Positions 35,867-47,680 of a stretch of 64,000 nt of DNA are shown here, piece after piece. The stretch covers positions 173,860,242-173,924,241 of the forward strand of contig OX457059.1 of the NCBI GenBank assembly GCA_949752795.1. Direction: 5' to 3'. This DNA comes from Hyperoodon ampullatus (taxonomy: Eukaryota > Chordata > Mammalia > Artiodactyla > Ziphiidae). The position numbers were made by a program, and so were the translations under genes. Within the stretch, counting starts at the first letter, position 1; the number at the start of each line of letters is the position of its first letter. The notes beneath the pieces were generated by a model. The model was not told the origin of the DNA, ran no database searches, and saw only the letters and a program-made list of their open reading frames with translations.

Positions 35867-37761
35867 TCACTTCTCCAGCCCCACACCCCCCACAAGCCCC
35901 ACGTCCCATCCTCCAGAGGATGCTGCTTTGAGTCCATTCCCTCCAGCACTGGAGCCTCACTGTCTGCCCAGCCCCCTCCACAGCTGTGCTCCTGCCCCCA
36001 CTGTCTCTTCCGCCGCATCTGCATGGGTGGACACCCCCCTCGCTGCTCATGTGCGAGTCCTTCTTCCCAGAGATGGACAGTCCTGCCGCCTCGTGTGCTG
36101 GACCATGGTTCTCCCGGCAGCTCTGTGCAAGGCAAGAACCAGAAGTGCAAACCGGCAAATCCAAAGTTCCCTGAAAATCCGATTTACACTCAGCAAATCA
36201 CTGTCCATCATGACGGGTTTTCTGGCCTACTAACTTTTATTGCAGGGTTCATTTTGGTCTTTAGTTGCTCATTTTAAGAGCCAGGACAGTGGTTGCAAGG
36301 CCGTGCATGGAAAGTATCACTCCAACTCCTTTATTAACTTCATTTTTCTTTATATGGGTTTTATGAATCCAGCAATAATATGCAACCTTCAGACAATTTC
36401 CTGGGCATTTAATGAGCAGATGGGGAACTCCGTTTTCAAAAGTAAAACTAGCAGCCCTGAATACTTGATCCAATCCAAGACTTTAAACATTTTGCACAAG
36501 ATGAATGTAACATACTTCACAATCCTGTTCTCTTAACATTTTCTACATTTTTGACATCTGAAATCACACTCAGTTAAAAAACAAGACAGAAGCAGGTTTC
36601 TAGAAGAGCCTGAAAACATGTTATTATGTTTACTACTTACGACCATCCCTCTAAGCCCTGCAACCAAGATACTTTTTTTCTAAAAATATTGAAGAGAGAA
36701 ATGCAGGATCAAAAATATATGCATATATACGTGCACGTACTTATGTAGATACACATAGATACATAGAAATTCCAATAGTTTTTAAATGCCTGGCTTAGGT
36801 TTGAGACCTGAAGATTAAAACAGATCTGTGTTTTTAGAACCCACGACAGCCAATTCATAGCAACGTCTGAACGTCATGGTGCAGAAGCTTCAGACACCAA
36901 CGTTGAGGGGGATGGGGAGAACTACCTGCAAGTGGATATTTTAAAAAGAGAAAAAAAAACATTGGAGCATAAAAGCGATGCTGTCCACAAATTCCACCAA
37001 ATCATGTTACTCTCGCAAAGGTGCCTGTGATGGAACAAAACATGAGAACAGTCAGAACATGGTGTATCATATTTTAGATCTTGTAAACTTTACCAGCTGG
37101 CTGTGTTTCTTATCAGGTGCTCAGCCTTTACAAGGAGATCTATTTTTTTTTGGTGCACATTGCAAAGCAATGAGTCCTCGTTAGAAACATAAAGCTTAGG
37201 TGGGGAAGTGCCCTGACTGTAGCTTGCTCAACAGGATAAGTTGCCTGGACCGTGTTGGTCCAAGTGATGCCAAAACAACCAAACCAGTTGTTAGACGTTA
37301 TGTCACCAGGATTCACTCCTCACCCAGGCAGACATTGGTGTGTCAGTGGAACGAGTTTTGCAGGCAGCCTGCTGAGGCTGAAGGCCACCCCTGCCACCAC
37401 AGACCCAGGCTGCTCTACATGGCACCCACTTGGGAAAGGTACAGGGTACCAGGGACACTGCTGTCTCTCTGAAGACAATGAGGGTTTGAATTCCTAGTTA
37501 CTTCATCCAAGCAGAGCATGTGCAATCAGAATTAAAACAAACATAAATATCTCTGATGCCAGCTTTCAATTATAGGGTAAAAATGTCTGCTGCTTGCACA
37601 GCCCTCACCTCCACAGAAGGCTTGCTTGGCACCTTATTCACTCTGGAAACAAGACCTTCCAGCACTTGGGGGATCATCGTCTCACGGGGGTGCTTGCCTT
37701 CAAGCCCCAGTCTATGTCTCCCCTTGGCCAGAGAGCAAGCCAGGCTACGTTCCTCAAAATA
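35867..37761. other. Unassigned DNA
   Basis: No gene was seen. 35880-36150 is GC-rich; 36240-37160 is AT-rich, with no recognised repeat. Confidence 0.35.
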
Positions 37762-38400
37762 TGGTGGTTATGACTCAGCAATCCCACTACTGAGCATATA
37801 CCCTGAGAAAACCATAATTCAAAAAAAGTCATGTACCCCAATGTTCACTGCAGCACTATTTATAATAGCCAGGACATGGAAGCAACCTAAGTGTCCATGC
37901 ACAGATGAATGGATAAATATTACTCGGCCATAAAAAGGGATGAAATTGGGTCATTTGTAGAGGCGTGGATGGACCTAGAGACTGTCATACAGAGTGAAGT
38001 AAGTCAGAAAGAGAAAAACAAGTATTGTATATTAACGCATATATGTTGAATCTAGAAAAATGGTACAGATGAACCTATTTGCAGGGCAATAATAGAGACA
38101 CAGATGTAGAGGACAGACGTGTGGACACAGTGGTAAAGGGGAGGGTGGGACGAGTTGGGAGATTAGGATTGACAAGTACACACCACCATGCGTAAAACAG
38201 ATAGCTAGTTGGAACCTGCTCTAGAGCACAGGAAACTCAGCTTGGTGCTCTGTGATGACTGAGAGGGGTCGGGGGGGTGGGGTGGGAGGGATGTCTAAGA
38301 GGGAGGGGATATATGTATACATATAGCTGGTTCACTTCTTTGTACAGCAGAAACTAACACAACACTATAAAACAACTATACCCCAATTAAAAAATATATA
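37762..38400 (+). mobile_element. L1 3' end (end of ORF2 plus 3' UTR)
   Basis: This is a 5'-truncated L1. It begins in the ORF2 C-terminal region ('gactcagcaatcccactact', 'agcactatttataatagcca', 'atgaatggataaatat' and, near 37960, 'gcgtggatggacctagag'). It runs through the 3' UTR ('acagatagctagttggaacc') with a G-rich tract at 38268-38292, and ends with 'cagaaactaacacaacacta' and 'aactataccccaattaaaaa'. In-frame stops and small gaps show it is inactive. Same lineage as the copy at 12441. Confidence 0.92.
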
Positions 38401-38407
38401 GTGGTTC

Positions 38408-38459
38408 GTCCCCAGGGGAGGGGATGTCCCCAGGGGAGGGGACGTCCCCAGGGGAGGGA
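38408..38459. repeat. 18-bp GC-rich tandem repeat, three copies
   Basis: The unit 'gtccccaggggaggggat' starts at 38408, 38426 and 38444, with A/C changes at unit ends. It abuts the tail of the preceding L1. Confidence 0.9.
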
Positions 38460-41306
38460 CGAAGAGAGAGGGCATCCATCTCCCTCAAGAAGAAAATATT
38501 TCCACTCTTCCAAAATCAAGTTCCTGGGAGCTCAGCGTCCAGGTAATCCACATAGTACGTATTGGATAAATTTAGGGGAATAAATACATGGATTAATTCA
38601 TGCATGTGTGGATTTTTTTTTTAATGCTATTGAGCCACTCACGATTCTCTTTTGTGCTTCAGAAGATTTGAGGAATGGATCTATGGCATACATTGTGTGC
38701 ATATAGTTGGGTGGGCGATGGTTCCCATAACTGCAGGGGTAAATCACGCATGAGTTTTGGGGGCGTCAGGATGTTAAAAGATGTTTTGATTGACTGTTTC
38801 TCAGAGTTATTTGGGGTTCCTACTCACCAATTTGCAGGTGTTTGTTTCATCAAAACAATACATGACACATGAGCTCTGTTTCCATGCATTTTGTTTCAAT
38901 TATCTTTTTATGATTAATTTCTTTATTAATGGGAGTCCTTTATTATTCTTTATTTATTATTTATTTATTATTATATATTATATTATATATATAAATTATA
39001 TATTATTATTTATTATTATACCCTTTATTTTTTCTTTATTAATATGGGAGCCCTCCTGTGGCGAAAAACATCCCTGTAAGGTGGCAGGCACGTGGGCCAC
39101 TCACTGGAGGCCACCTTGCTACTTCAGAGGTGGATGTTGAAATGATTTTGTCGTATAAATTCTTTGAGAGATTGTTTTGTTGTTGTTTCTGCCAGCATCA
39201 CAACATAATTAATATTTAGCTGCAATGTCTGATGGTGGTTGTGTGCTTACCCTCTAGAAGTATTTTAAATACAGTGATACAGGGGCCGTGCCCTGCGTCC
39301 CAGGAAACGTGTCATGGTAGTGATTTTTGCTGCTCTGTTTAGCTTCCTAGGAAGGGAAAATTTACTTCACTTTTACAGGAATAAAAGAATTACACCACCC
39401 ACTGGGTAAATCTAAGCTTTAGGGGCCAAGATTATTTGCTTAGCTGGGAATGTGCATGGGAATAAAACTCATTTGATAAGTGCATTTTTTTAAAATGAGC
39501 TATCTCTGCTACACCCATGTTTGCTTGTTTTAAAAGCACCATTGTTTGACTGTGACCATTGCATACATATGTAAAAAGATTTTTTTTTTCATTTATTCAT
39601 TCTTCATTTTTACTTTAGGTCAGTTGTCTTCTTGAAAACAATAGTGTCAAGAGTAAAATACCACTGCTGTTTTTTGTTTTAATGGAAAAAGATGCATACT
39701 TTAAAAAAGTTATCCTAATATTTCTCACTTTAGTTTATGGTTATTTAACTTGTTTTGTGAATAAGAGATAATCACATGCAGGCAAGAATGTCATCCAGAA
39801 TGAGACTGTTAATTTTGAGGGTTAAGCTACTTTTGTTCCATAATACGTAGCATCTCTGGTCTGGCTTGTAGAAGAGGCTTTGACAATAAAGGTTTGAATA
39901 GGTTAATGGAAAAAGGAAATGAAAAGATAATGAGATAGGTGTGGACACTCCCACCTCACCGGAGAGGAGACCGAAAGACCAGCTCACCAACGTACTTTAA
40001 GAAAAAGGTTTTCATTAAGAAAATGCATACAAATATTTTATTTAAATGCTCTAATTGCTACAAAACATTGGAAAATACCAGCCAAATGAAACGTTCGTTA
40101 AAAATAGTGACATCCATTCATATTTACGAAGCGATTAAATGTAGCTTTTCTGATCCAGAAAAAAGAAGGAATGGCTGGAGGAATACTGAGGAAGAAAGAG
40201 AGAAACGGTGAGCACTCACTCACGGCCCAGGTAGCGAGCTGGACACGGAATGCACATAGGGTCAGGAATATCCATGTGCGGGTGTGAAGTCTGGTCCTGC
40301 CTGTGTCATCAGCTGCAGCATCTTTGCCCAGCTCATTTCCGTGCTACCCCACAATAGCACCGACGACATCAGGCAGCCCTGAGAGCAGGGAGCACCGACC
40401 TTTGGGTTGACTATAATTGGAGTCTTCTCTAATTAGGGAAAATATCAGCTGACTCTAATATGCAGCAAGATCATTATCATTAGGTCAGCAGCTAACTAAT
40501 TGATGTTTGTGTAGCATAGGATTTTGGAATACAATACATTAAGTTTAGAAAAACAAACCACAGGGACCTGGGAAACCAAATTGCATCATTTGGGGCGTTG
40601 CTGCCTGTACTATTAAGGCTTATCTACAGGGTTTTCATGGTTTAAGAACCAGCTCATAATGAGAGTGGGGATTTTGTCAATTCCACATCTTGCCTCGGCC
40701 ATTAGGTAATCCTAGAGGTGGAACGAGATCTGAGGTATCCTACCAGCCCATCCAACGTAAAACTTGGGTTTTTGGAAAGTTCTCAGGGATGACAAGGCAA
40801 TTAAGCTTGTGCTTTGCTGTGTTTCTTCAGAACACTTTTTCATGGCAGGCAACTATGTAATCGCTATTTCAAACCTGAAATAGTCAGATAAAAATTATTA
40901 ACTGCATTCTCTCAGTTTAGGTCAAATTTCCAGCTTGTCATTTACCAATGTTTGGATGCAAGGTGAGTCTCTTTTATTGACATTTGATGTGGAAAACTGT
41001 TGAGTTTGTGAAAAGGAGAAAAAAAGACTTAGATTATGACTACCCGGCCCCCTTCTGCTCAGAAGAGACCAGCTGTGAGGTGGGGAGGGGATATTGTTAG
41101 TGGGCATGGGAATTGGGGACGTTAATTGATTTGGGTGTGACAACCATCAGGGCAGCTACAAAAAATAACTCATATTTGGTTGCATAATTTTAAGGAGACA
41201 GGTAGTAGACTGGTAGTCATCATGTACTGTTGGATTTCTCACTCTGCTTATCCATATATGGTTCATTCCAGCCCCCCAAACACTTAGAAATATATTATAT
41301 TGTGTG
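38460..41306. other. AT-rich unassigned DNA
   Basis: No gene was seen. 38934-39040 is TTATTTATT/TATATAT low-complexity DNA. 40395-40560 has clustered TAATTA/TAATTG words (see findings). A weak open segment 38663-38738 between 'gtgcttcag' and 'gtaaat' was not accepted as an exon. Confidence 0.4.
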
Positions 41307-41607
41307 TTTTTTTTAATTAATTCATTTATTTTATTTATTTTTGGTATGTTGGATCTTTGTTGCTGCGCGAAGGCTTTCTCTACTCTTCACTGCTGTTTGC
41401 AGGCTTCTCCTTGCGGTGGATTCTCTTGTTGCGGAGCACGGGCTCTAGGCATGTGGGCTTCAGTAGTTGTGGTGCATGGGCTCAGTAGTTGTGGCACACG
41501 GGCTTAGTTGCTCCGCAGCATGTGCGATCTTCCCGGACCAGTGATCAAACGCTTGTCCCCTGCATTGGCAGGTGGATTCTTAACCACTGCGTCACCAGGA
41601 AAGTCCC
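41307..41607 (-). mobile_element. CHR-type SINE, long form, reversed
   Basis: This is a tRNA-derived SINE of about 300 bp read from the minus strand. The head GGGACTTTCCTGGTGACGCAG ends at 41607 and the tRNA-like B box lies near 41546-41556. Characteristic reversed segments are 'cttgttgcggagcacgggct', 'ttagttgctccgcagcatgt' and the tail-side 'ttatttatttttggtatgtt'. Target duplications 'tatattgtg' flank it at 41296-41304 and 41608-41616. It is more diverged than the three short copies, so it is older. Confidence 0.93.
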
Positions 41608-41624
41608 TATATTGTGTTTTATTA

Positions 41625-41930
41625 AGTTGTTTTTTCAATAAATATCTACTGGAAGCATACTACACAATGGATGGCAGAAACACAGGGGTGAAAGAGACAG
41701 ACACTCAAGTATCCTCAAAGACCCCTGAGCATAAAGGAGATGAGAGATACTACATGAGTCACCCAACAGCTGGGTATTAGGGTCCAGGAAATCTGGGATT
41801 CAGTGGGCCAGGAAATGAGTCTCTACTCTCATGGAGAGAGTGGGGGATTCTGCCTGGGGAAGGGATATTTGAACTAAAATCTGAAAAAGTAGTAATTAGT
41901 GAGCCAGAGGAAAGAGAGTGAATGGTCAGC
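41625..41930 (-). mobile_element. Probable L2 fragment, reversed
   Basis: The plus strand 'ttcaataaatatctactgga' and 'aacacaggggtgaaagagac' matches reversed L2 ('tcaacaaatatttattgag', 'ggggatacagcagtgaacaaa'). Later text around 41870-41920 also fits, but poorly. Confidence 0.45.
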
Positions 41931-42384
41931 GTGAAATGGGGGTGCTCTGGGGTGATCCCCAATTAATCTTCCCAACCCTGATCTCCCCTCCAAGCTTCAG
42001 ATTAAAAACCTTACTCTCCCTTGATACCTTTACTGAGTTCCTGAAGGAAACCCAAAGCTTAGTATGTATAAAATAGGTCACTGAGTGCTGTTTGCTGAGA
42101 GCCCCGCAATCCCGCTGATGGCTGAAGCACTGACACCTGGGATTCTCCTTTCCATTTTCTCCCCAACCCAACCATCAGCAAGTCCTGTAGGGTCTTCCTC
42201 CACCATGTGTTCCACACTGTCTCTTTCCTTCTCTGCACTTCCATCTTTGCCCACACCAGCCACATCTCACCTGGGATGCTATAAGTGCATCTCCATCATT
42301 CCATCTCAGAGCAACCAGAAGCATCTTTCTAAAATGTACATCCGTTCATGTGACTCTTCTGAGTATAATGTCTCCTGGGCCACT
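41931..42384. other. Unassigned DNA
   Basis: No gene was seen. 42290-42370 reads like an old repeat ('gcatctttctaaaatgtaca') that I cannot name. Confidence 0.3.
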
Positions 42385-43135
42385 ACACACCTATGAGGAT
42401 GGCTAATCCTCTTATGTCTCCAAAATACGGACAGCACCAAATGCTGACAAGGATATGGAGCAACAGGAACTCTTGTCACTGCTGATAATAATGCAAAATG
42501 GTGCAGCCACTTTGGAAGACACTTTGGTGGTTTCCTTCAAAACTAAACATACTCTTACCATATAATCAAGTGATCACACTGCTTGGTATTCACCCAAATG
42601 AGTTAAAAACTTATGACCACACTAAACTGTACATGAATAGGTACAGCACCTTAATCTGTAATTGCCACAACTGTGGAAGACTGAGATGTCTTTCAGTAGG
42701 TGAATGGACACATGAACTGTGGTCCATCCAGAAAATGGAATATTATTCAGCTAGAAATGAGCTATGAAGTTATGAAAAGAACCATAAATGCATATTGATA
42801 AGTGAAAGAAACCAATCTGAAGAGGCTTCATACTGCATGGTTCCAACTCTATGACATTCTGGAAAAGGCAAAACAGTAGAAAGATCAGTGGTTGCCAGGG
42901 GTTGGGGGAAAGGAGGGAGGGATGAGTAGGTGGAGCACAGGAGGTTTGTAGGGCAGTGAATCTACTCCGTATGACACTATGAGCGTGGATACCTGTCATC
43001 ATACATTTGTCCAAACCCAGAGAATGTAGAGCACAGAATGAGCCCTTACATAATCTATGGACTTCAGTTAATAACATTGTATTGATATTGGTTCATCAAC
43101 TGTAATAAATGTACCACACTAAGACAACATGTTAA
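42385..43135 (+). mobile_element. Old L1 3' end (L1M-type)
   Basis: A diverged L1 ORF2 end and 3' UTR. Landmarks are 'gcaccaaatgctgacaagga', 'gtgcagccactttggaagac', 'aatgagttaaaaacttatga', 'aatggaatattattcagcta', 'agatcagtggttgccagggg' and 'gtaataaatgtaccacacta'. It lacks the cetartiodactyl-type 3' UTR words of the younger copies. Frameshifts throughout. Confidence 0.88.
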
Positions 43136-43154
43136 TAACGGGGAAAAAATATTT

Positions 43155-43402
43155 GTGCATGTGTGTGTATGTGTATACATGAGTGCATGTGTCTATGTGT
43201 GCATGTTTGTATGTGTGTATGTGTGTGCATGTGTGCATATTTGTGTGCATGCATACATGTGTGCATATTTGTGTGCATGCATACATGTGTGCATGTGTCT
43301 ATGTGTGTGCATGTGTGTCCATGTGTGCACGTGTACGTGTATGAGTTTGTGTGTGTACGTGTGCATGTGTGGTTTTTGTGTGCATGCATGTGGGGGGGGT
43401 GA
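43155..43402. repeat. TG/TGCA-rich low-complexity array
   Basis: TGTG, TGCATG and TGTATG words dominate. A 28-bp unit beginning 'tgtgcatatttgtgtgcatg' is tandemly duplicated near 43232-43287. ORFs on both strands here are repeat artefacts. It lies just after the L1 tail. Confidence 0.92.
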
Positions 43403-43676
43403 GGGAGTATATGAGAGCTTGCTGTGCTTCTCACTCACTTTTTCTGTAAACCCAAACTGCACTAAAAGAGTCTATTAAAGAAAACATGCCTACCAGATTT
43501 CCTGTCCTGCACAGGATGGACTCTGAAGGCATCACTCACCGTGGCCACAAGGCCTTGTGTCATCTGTTCCCTCAGTGACCAACTGTCCCCTCAGGACGTT
43601 GCTCCAGGCACAACCTTACTCCTCACCCAAGACTTCGGCCAGGCCTTCCCTCTCCCACACCTTTTGTGGCTGACAC

Positions 43677-44036
43677 TGCTATGGACTCAATGTTTGTGTC
43701 TCCCCCCAAATTCATGTGTTGAAACCTAATCCCCAGTATGATGATTTGTGGAGATGGGGCCTTTGGGGGTTGACCAGGTGGTGAGCGTGGAGCCCTCATG
43801 AATGGAACAATTGCCCTCTGAGGAGAGACATGAGACAGCTTGCTTCTCTCTCTCTCTGCCACGGGAAGATGCAGCAAGAAGGCAGCCATCTGTAAACCAG
43901 GAAGAGAGTCCTCAGCAGAACCCAACCCCGCCAGCACCCTGACCCAGATTCCAGCCTCCATAACTGTGAGATGTCAGTTTTTTAAGCTGTCCTGTCTGTG
44001 GCATTTTTGTTATAGCAGCCTGATCTGGCCAAGGCT
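43677..44036 (+). mobile_element. MLT1A-type MaLR solo LTR
   Basis: It starts TGCTATGGACTCAATGTTTG. Next come 'aattcatgtgttgaaaccta', 'gatggggcctttgggggttg' and 'agccctcatgaatggaacaa'; then 'gcagccatctgtaaaccagg', 'tccataactgtgagatgtca' and the end 'tttgttatagcagcctgatc'. It is nearly full length; the polyadenylation signal is deleted near 43980. Confidence 0.93.
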
Positions 44037-44451
44037 GAGTTTTTCTAATTCTCCAGGTCTAACTCTAGCATCTTCTCCAAGAAGACTCTCTGCCCCAGCT
44101 GGATGTCTGCACGCCTGACCACATCACACAGCACCCACCGGTCTGGAGCGGTCCTGTCAATGTTGCATCTCATCACTCTTCCCTTCCTGCACTAGGTAAT
44201 GAGGCCCAGGAGGGTGGGATTTTTCCATCTCCTTCTAGACAGAACCTGACATGGAGAAGACCTTGCAGAGCTCCCCAGGAAGCAGATGGAGAAGTGAGCA
44301 TATGGTGGGCATGTTCTGAAAATTCTGCTCTGTGGATGCAAGAGCTGTGAGTGTGAGGATGAAAGCAAAGAGAAAATGAAGTCTTTGTGTGAAGTCATCT
44401 ATAGAAACAGGGACAAACATGGTTCTTCTCTATCTTCTAATTAATAATGGG

Positions 44452-44453
<2 letters not shown>
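44037..44453. other. Unassigned DNA
   Basis: No gene was seen; nothing recognised between the LTR and the TA microsatellite. Confidence 0.4.

Positions 44454-44501
<48 letters not shown>
44454..44501. repeat. (AT)n microsatellite
   Basis: This is an uninterrupted AT run of about 24 units. Confidence 0.98.
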
Positions 44502-44504
<3 letters not shown>

Positions 44505-45959
44505 AAGAGTGGATAAAAGTTAATATCCGATATTCAAGTTGGAAAGAAAGTACAATTAATTGAATGAAGGAAACCAAATATTATTAATTTTGGAAAATAA
44601 AAAAGAAACACAACTATTCTTCAAATAAAATGCAACTTCAAGCTCATTGTGTGTTTCCCTTACTCAAGAAATAACTATTGTCAGACACCAGGAGTTCTAG
44701 GATAGAACCTCCTTTTGTGGAGTTTATAATCTCTTGGAAGAAATAAATGGCCATCATGAAGTGATGAGCTCTGGCTGGTAGAGTCTCTCACAAGAAGCCT
44801 GTAGAGTTTATAATGTCCTGTGATTCTGACCACAGGCAAATATTTAGCATGCAGAACCTGGCCATGGTGACCACCCCTTCTCAGGCTGCCTGCCTCCAAA
44901 TCACGGTGCTCCAGCCAAAAAATTCGGGGCCCTGGCACAGCTCCAGATGAGCAGGAGCACACGTGAGGGGCCAGATGTCGATTCCAATCCAGCTGCTTGC
45001 TTTGTGAGTGGGTGTGCTCACATTTCCTCGGGCATCACGTACCTAGTCGTCCTCATGCTGGCAGTTGCTGCCTAAGTGGTGCCTCCACCCAAGATGCAGA
45101 GAGAGAGGGCAGCTGTAGCATCACTGGAACCAAGGAGCAGCACAAAATCCCCGCCTGCACTTCACTCTGCACTCACCTTCTGAAGCCATCGCTATGTCGT
45201 AGACTTTGGATCAACAGCCATGTGGCCATTGTCATCCCGCCCTCCTTGGGGGCTGCACATAAAGGGGGCTTGCTCATGCCATCCCCATCTCTGTAATGAG
45301 TGGTCAAGGGCTGGACATCAAAATGACCCTGGAGCCTCCGTGTGATAACACGGCTCTCACTGGCTCTCGCCAGCAAGATGCTGTTGACACTGGGGTTGGC
45401 GCTGGTTCTCAAGGAACCCGTCTGAGTCCAGGGTTGACTCCCTTGTGAGGAGGGTCTCACAGGGTTGATGCCTGGAGGCTGAGGCTCCAGAGGTGGGGGC
45501 AGCTGCTGAGGGCAGCTCCCTCTGTGGCCACACGCTCTGCCCCATGGTTTTTCTAAACCTCTGCGGGTGTAGACAACCCATCCTCACAGAGTGGGCAGTC
45601 GCAGACCATGGGATCCAGAGCTCATGAGGTTCACGCAGCAAGGAAGGGACCTTCAGGCATGTCAGCCAGCTTGGATGGGTCCTCCAACTGAGTTATTAGA
45701 TTTTAATTATTTTTTTATAAAAGGAATATAAAGAGGTATCTCAGGGCCAGCAGATCTGCTTAGAGGGGAGGTGACTGTTTCCACCCAGGTGGACACGAAG
45801 CGGGCCTGGTCACTCGTGCCCGCTGGTCCTTCTTTGTGGAGGGAGAAAAGGACCAAGGAAAGGTGAGATGTGGCTGGAAACAGAGAGACATAGGTCACGG
45901 GGGCTGGTGACATGTCCTCAAGTGACATTTCAAAACTCGACTTGAAGGTTATGTATTGG
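44502..45959. other. Unassigned DNA
   Basis: No gene or named repeat was recognised. 44680-44960 looks LTR-like in composition but could not be assigned. Confidence 0.35.
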
Positions 45960-46058
45960 GAGGTGGTGTAGAGAGAGGGAGAAAGAGAGAGATTGTGGAG
46001 GGAGATTGGCAGAGCCAGAGAGAGGAGGGGGGAGAGAGAGAGACCGAGGGAGCAGGAG
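45960..46058. repeat. GA-rich low-complexity DNA
   Basis: The plus strand is dominated by GAGAGA, GGGAGA and GAGGGG words for about 100 bp. Confidence 0.85.
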
Positions 46059-47559
46059 GAGGGATGGGACACCTGAACCATTCTGGACATTCTTCCTGAC
46101 ATTGACACTGGTCAAGGGAAAGCCTGACTTCTTGGGATGTCCAGCAAATTGTGTGTGTTGCTTTGTGTTCAGATGACCCATTCCCGACACAAAGCAGCCC
46201 AGCCTGAAACAGTCTTCACCGCAGAGGCAGGGGAGGGGATGCTCATCTCAGGGCACGTGTCACTGCATCTCCACCTGGTAGGTGCCGGGAAGCGGGTGGG
46301 GTGTGGGTACCGCGGGTCCTAGGCAGGAGATGCATCCCGGCTCCGGGCACGTCCCCCGCACGACACACCGCACCGGAAAGCAGCCGTTGGTGCAAACACT
46401 CTCGCTGGCTGCCTGTCGGTGCTTGCCCTTCGTAAGTGAAAACACTGCTAAATCCGTGCTAAGGTGCAGGACACAAAGGGATTTACTGTCCCCAGGCCCG
46501 CTGACAACGCTCACATTGTCTCCTGAGTGTGGGCCTGGGCTGTGCAGGCAGCCTGGCTGGTTAACCATTGACCAAGTGCTCATCAGGTGACTCACCAAAG
46601 CCGCAAGGCCTCCCCAGCAGCCGTTTCTGTGCAGATCCGCCCTGGGCACGCCCCCTTGTTAAGATCCAACTCCTTTATTCCGGGTGATAATTGCTACATA
46701 TGCTCACAAATGATTTATTGTTGATGGGACGTGCACTGGGAAAGTTTGCCAGAGGGCATCAACGGATGTTGGTGTGCACACAAGGGCGATGACAGACAGG
46801 GCCTTGCCACCAGGGATGGTCAGCTGCTCTTGTTCACCCTGCGGAGGTGAGGAGGGCACCCCTGCATTCCTGTTTGGTGAGCGCAGGGCATGAGGTGATC
46901 TCAGACATGCATGGTGATGCCAGGCAGTCATCTGGGGGCGACTGACAAAGACCGAGGCTCGGATTTCAAAGAGCAAGGCAGACACCCATGCTTTGGCATA
47001 CTTGGCACTGAGTTGGTGCAGCGGAAAATTCCACACTTTCTCCTTTGAAACTTGCTGTTCAGGCAAACGAAGCCCTGCCTGCCATCTTGTGGGACAAACA
47101 CTTTTCTCTCCTTTAGTCATGGACTCCCCACCCCATGTACAGAGCTGGGACCCGCTGACCAAACATACGGACAGGCTGGTTGGAGACACATGTACGGGTC
47201 ACAGACAGTGAGAACAGAGAGGGTGCGGCCACCCTACAGGCACAAGGTTGAAACCCCAAAAAGGAAGCCAGCGCCCTTTGGCAGAATTTCCCAATGTCTT
47301 TGTTTCAAAATGACTTTCAATCCAATGTGAGTCGCTGAGTAAAACAGAAGCTGAACATGAGCTGATGACACCTGGAAGGTTTGTTTAATGATGTTTATAA
47401 AGTCACTCTGTTCTATTCACTCCAGGAATGACTGTCTGAGTCTTTCCTGCCTGCCCTTTGGGTGATTCAAGACAGACTGAACCCTTTAAACCCAGGACGG
47501 GTTGTGGCAGAGACTGAGATTTGATATTTGGAAGTCAGTGTAGATGTTTCCTCCCAACC
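46059..47559. other. Unassigned DNA with a small CpG-dense patch
   Basis: No gene was seen. CpGs cluster at about 46285-46420, but the patch is too short to call a CpG island. Confidence 0.35.
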
Positions 47560-47680
47560 CACTGGTTCTCTGTGGAAGGACGCTGAGGCCCAGAGACCTT
47601 CAGCCTCTTTTCTGGGGTCAACCAGGGAGCAAAGGACAGAACCAGGAAGCGGGGACTCGAGGTCCTGCCCCACCCCCAAA
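47560..47680 (-). mobile_element. Probable MIR, reversed
   Basis: 'gacgctgaggcccagagacc' and 'gggagcaaaggacagaacca' followed by 'gggactcgaggtcctgcccc' fit reversed MIR (gaggctcagagag ... gtggcagagccgggatttgaacccagg). Confidence 0.5.

Noticed and set aside
35188..36164. Cys/Val/Met-rich minus-strand ORFs of 192 and 231 codons
   Set aside because: They arise from the CA-rich array (TGTG on the minus strand) and its flank; no domain.
38663..38738. 76-base open segment between 'gtgcttcag' and 'gtaaat'
   Set aside because: Good acceptor but weak donor; no independent support.
43132..43478. ORFs of about 80-107 codons on both strands
   Set aside because: Low-complexity TG/CA repeat translation.
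46285..46420. CpG island or promoter
   Set aside because: The CpG-dense patch is only about 130 bases and has no transcript start or exon beside it.
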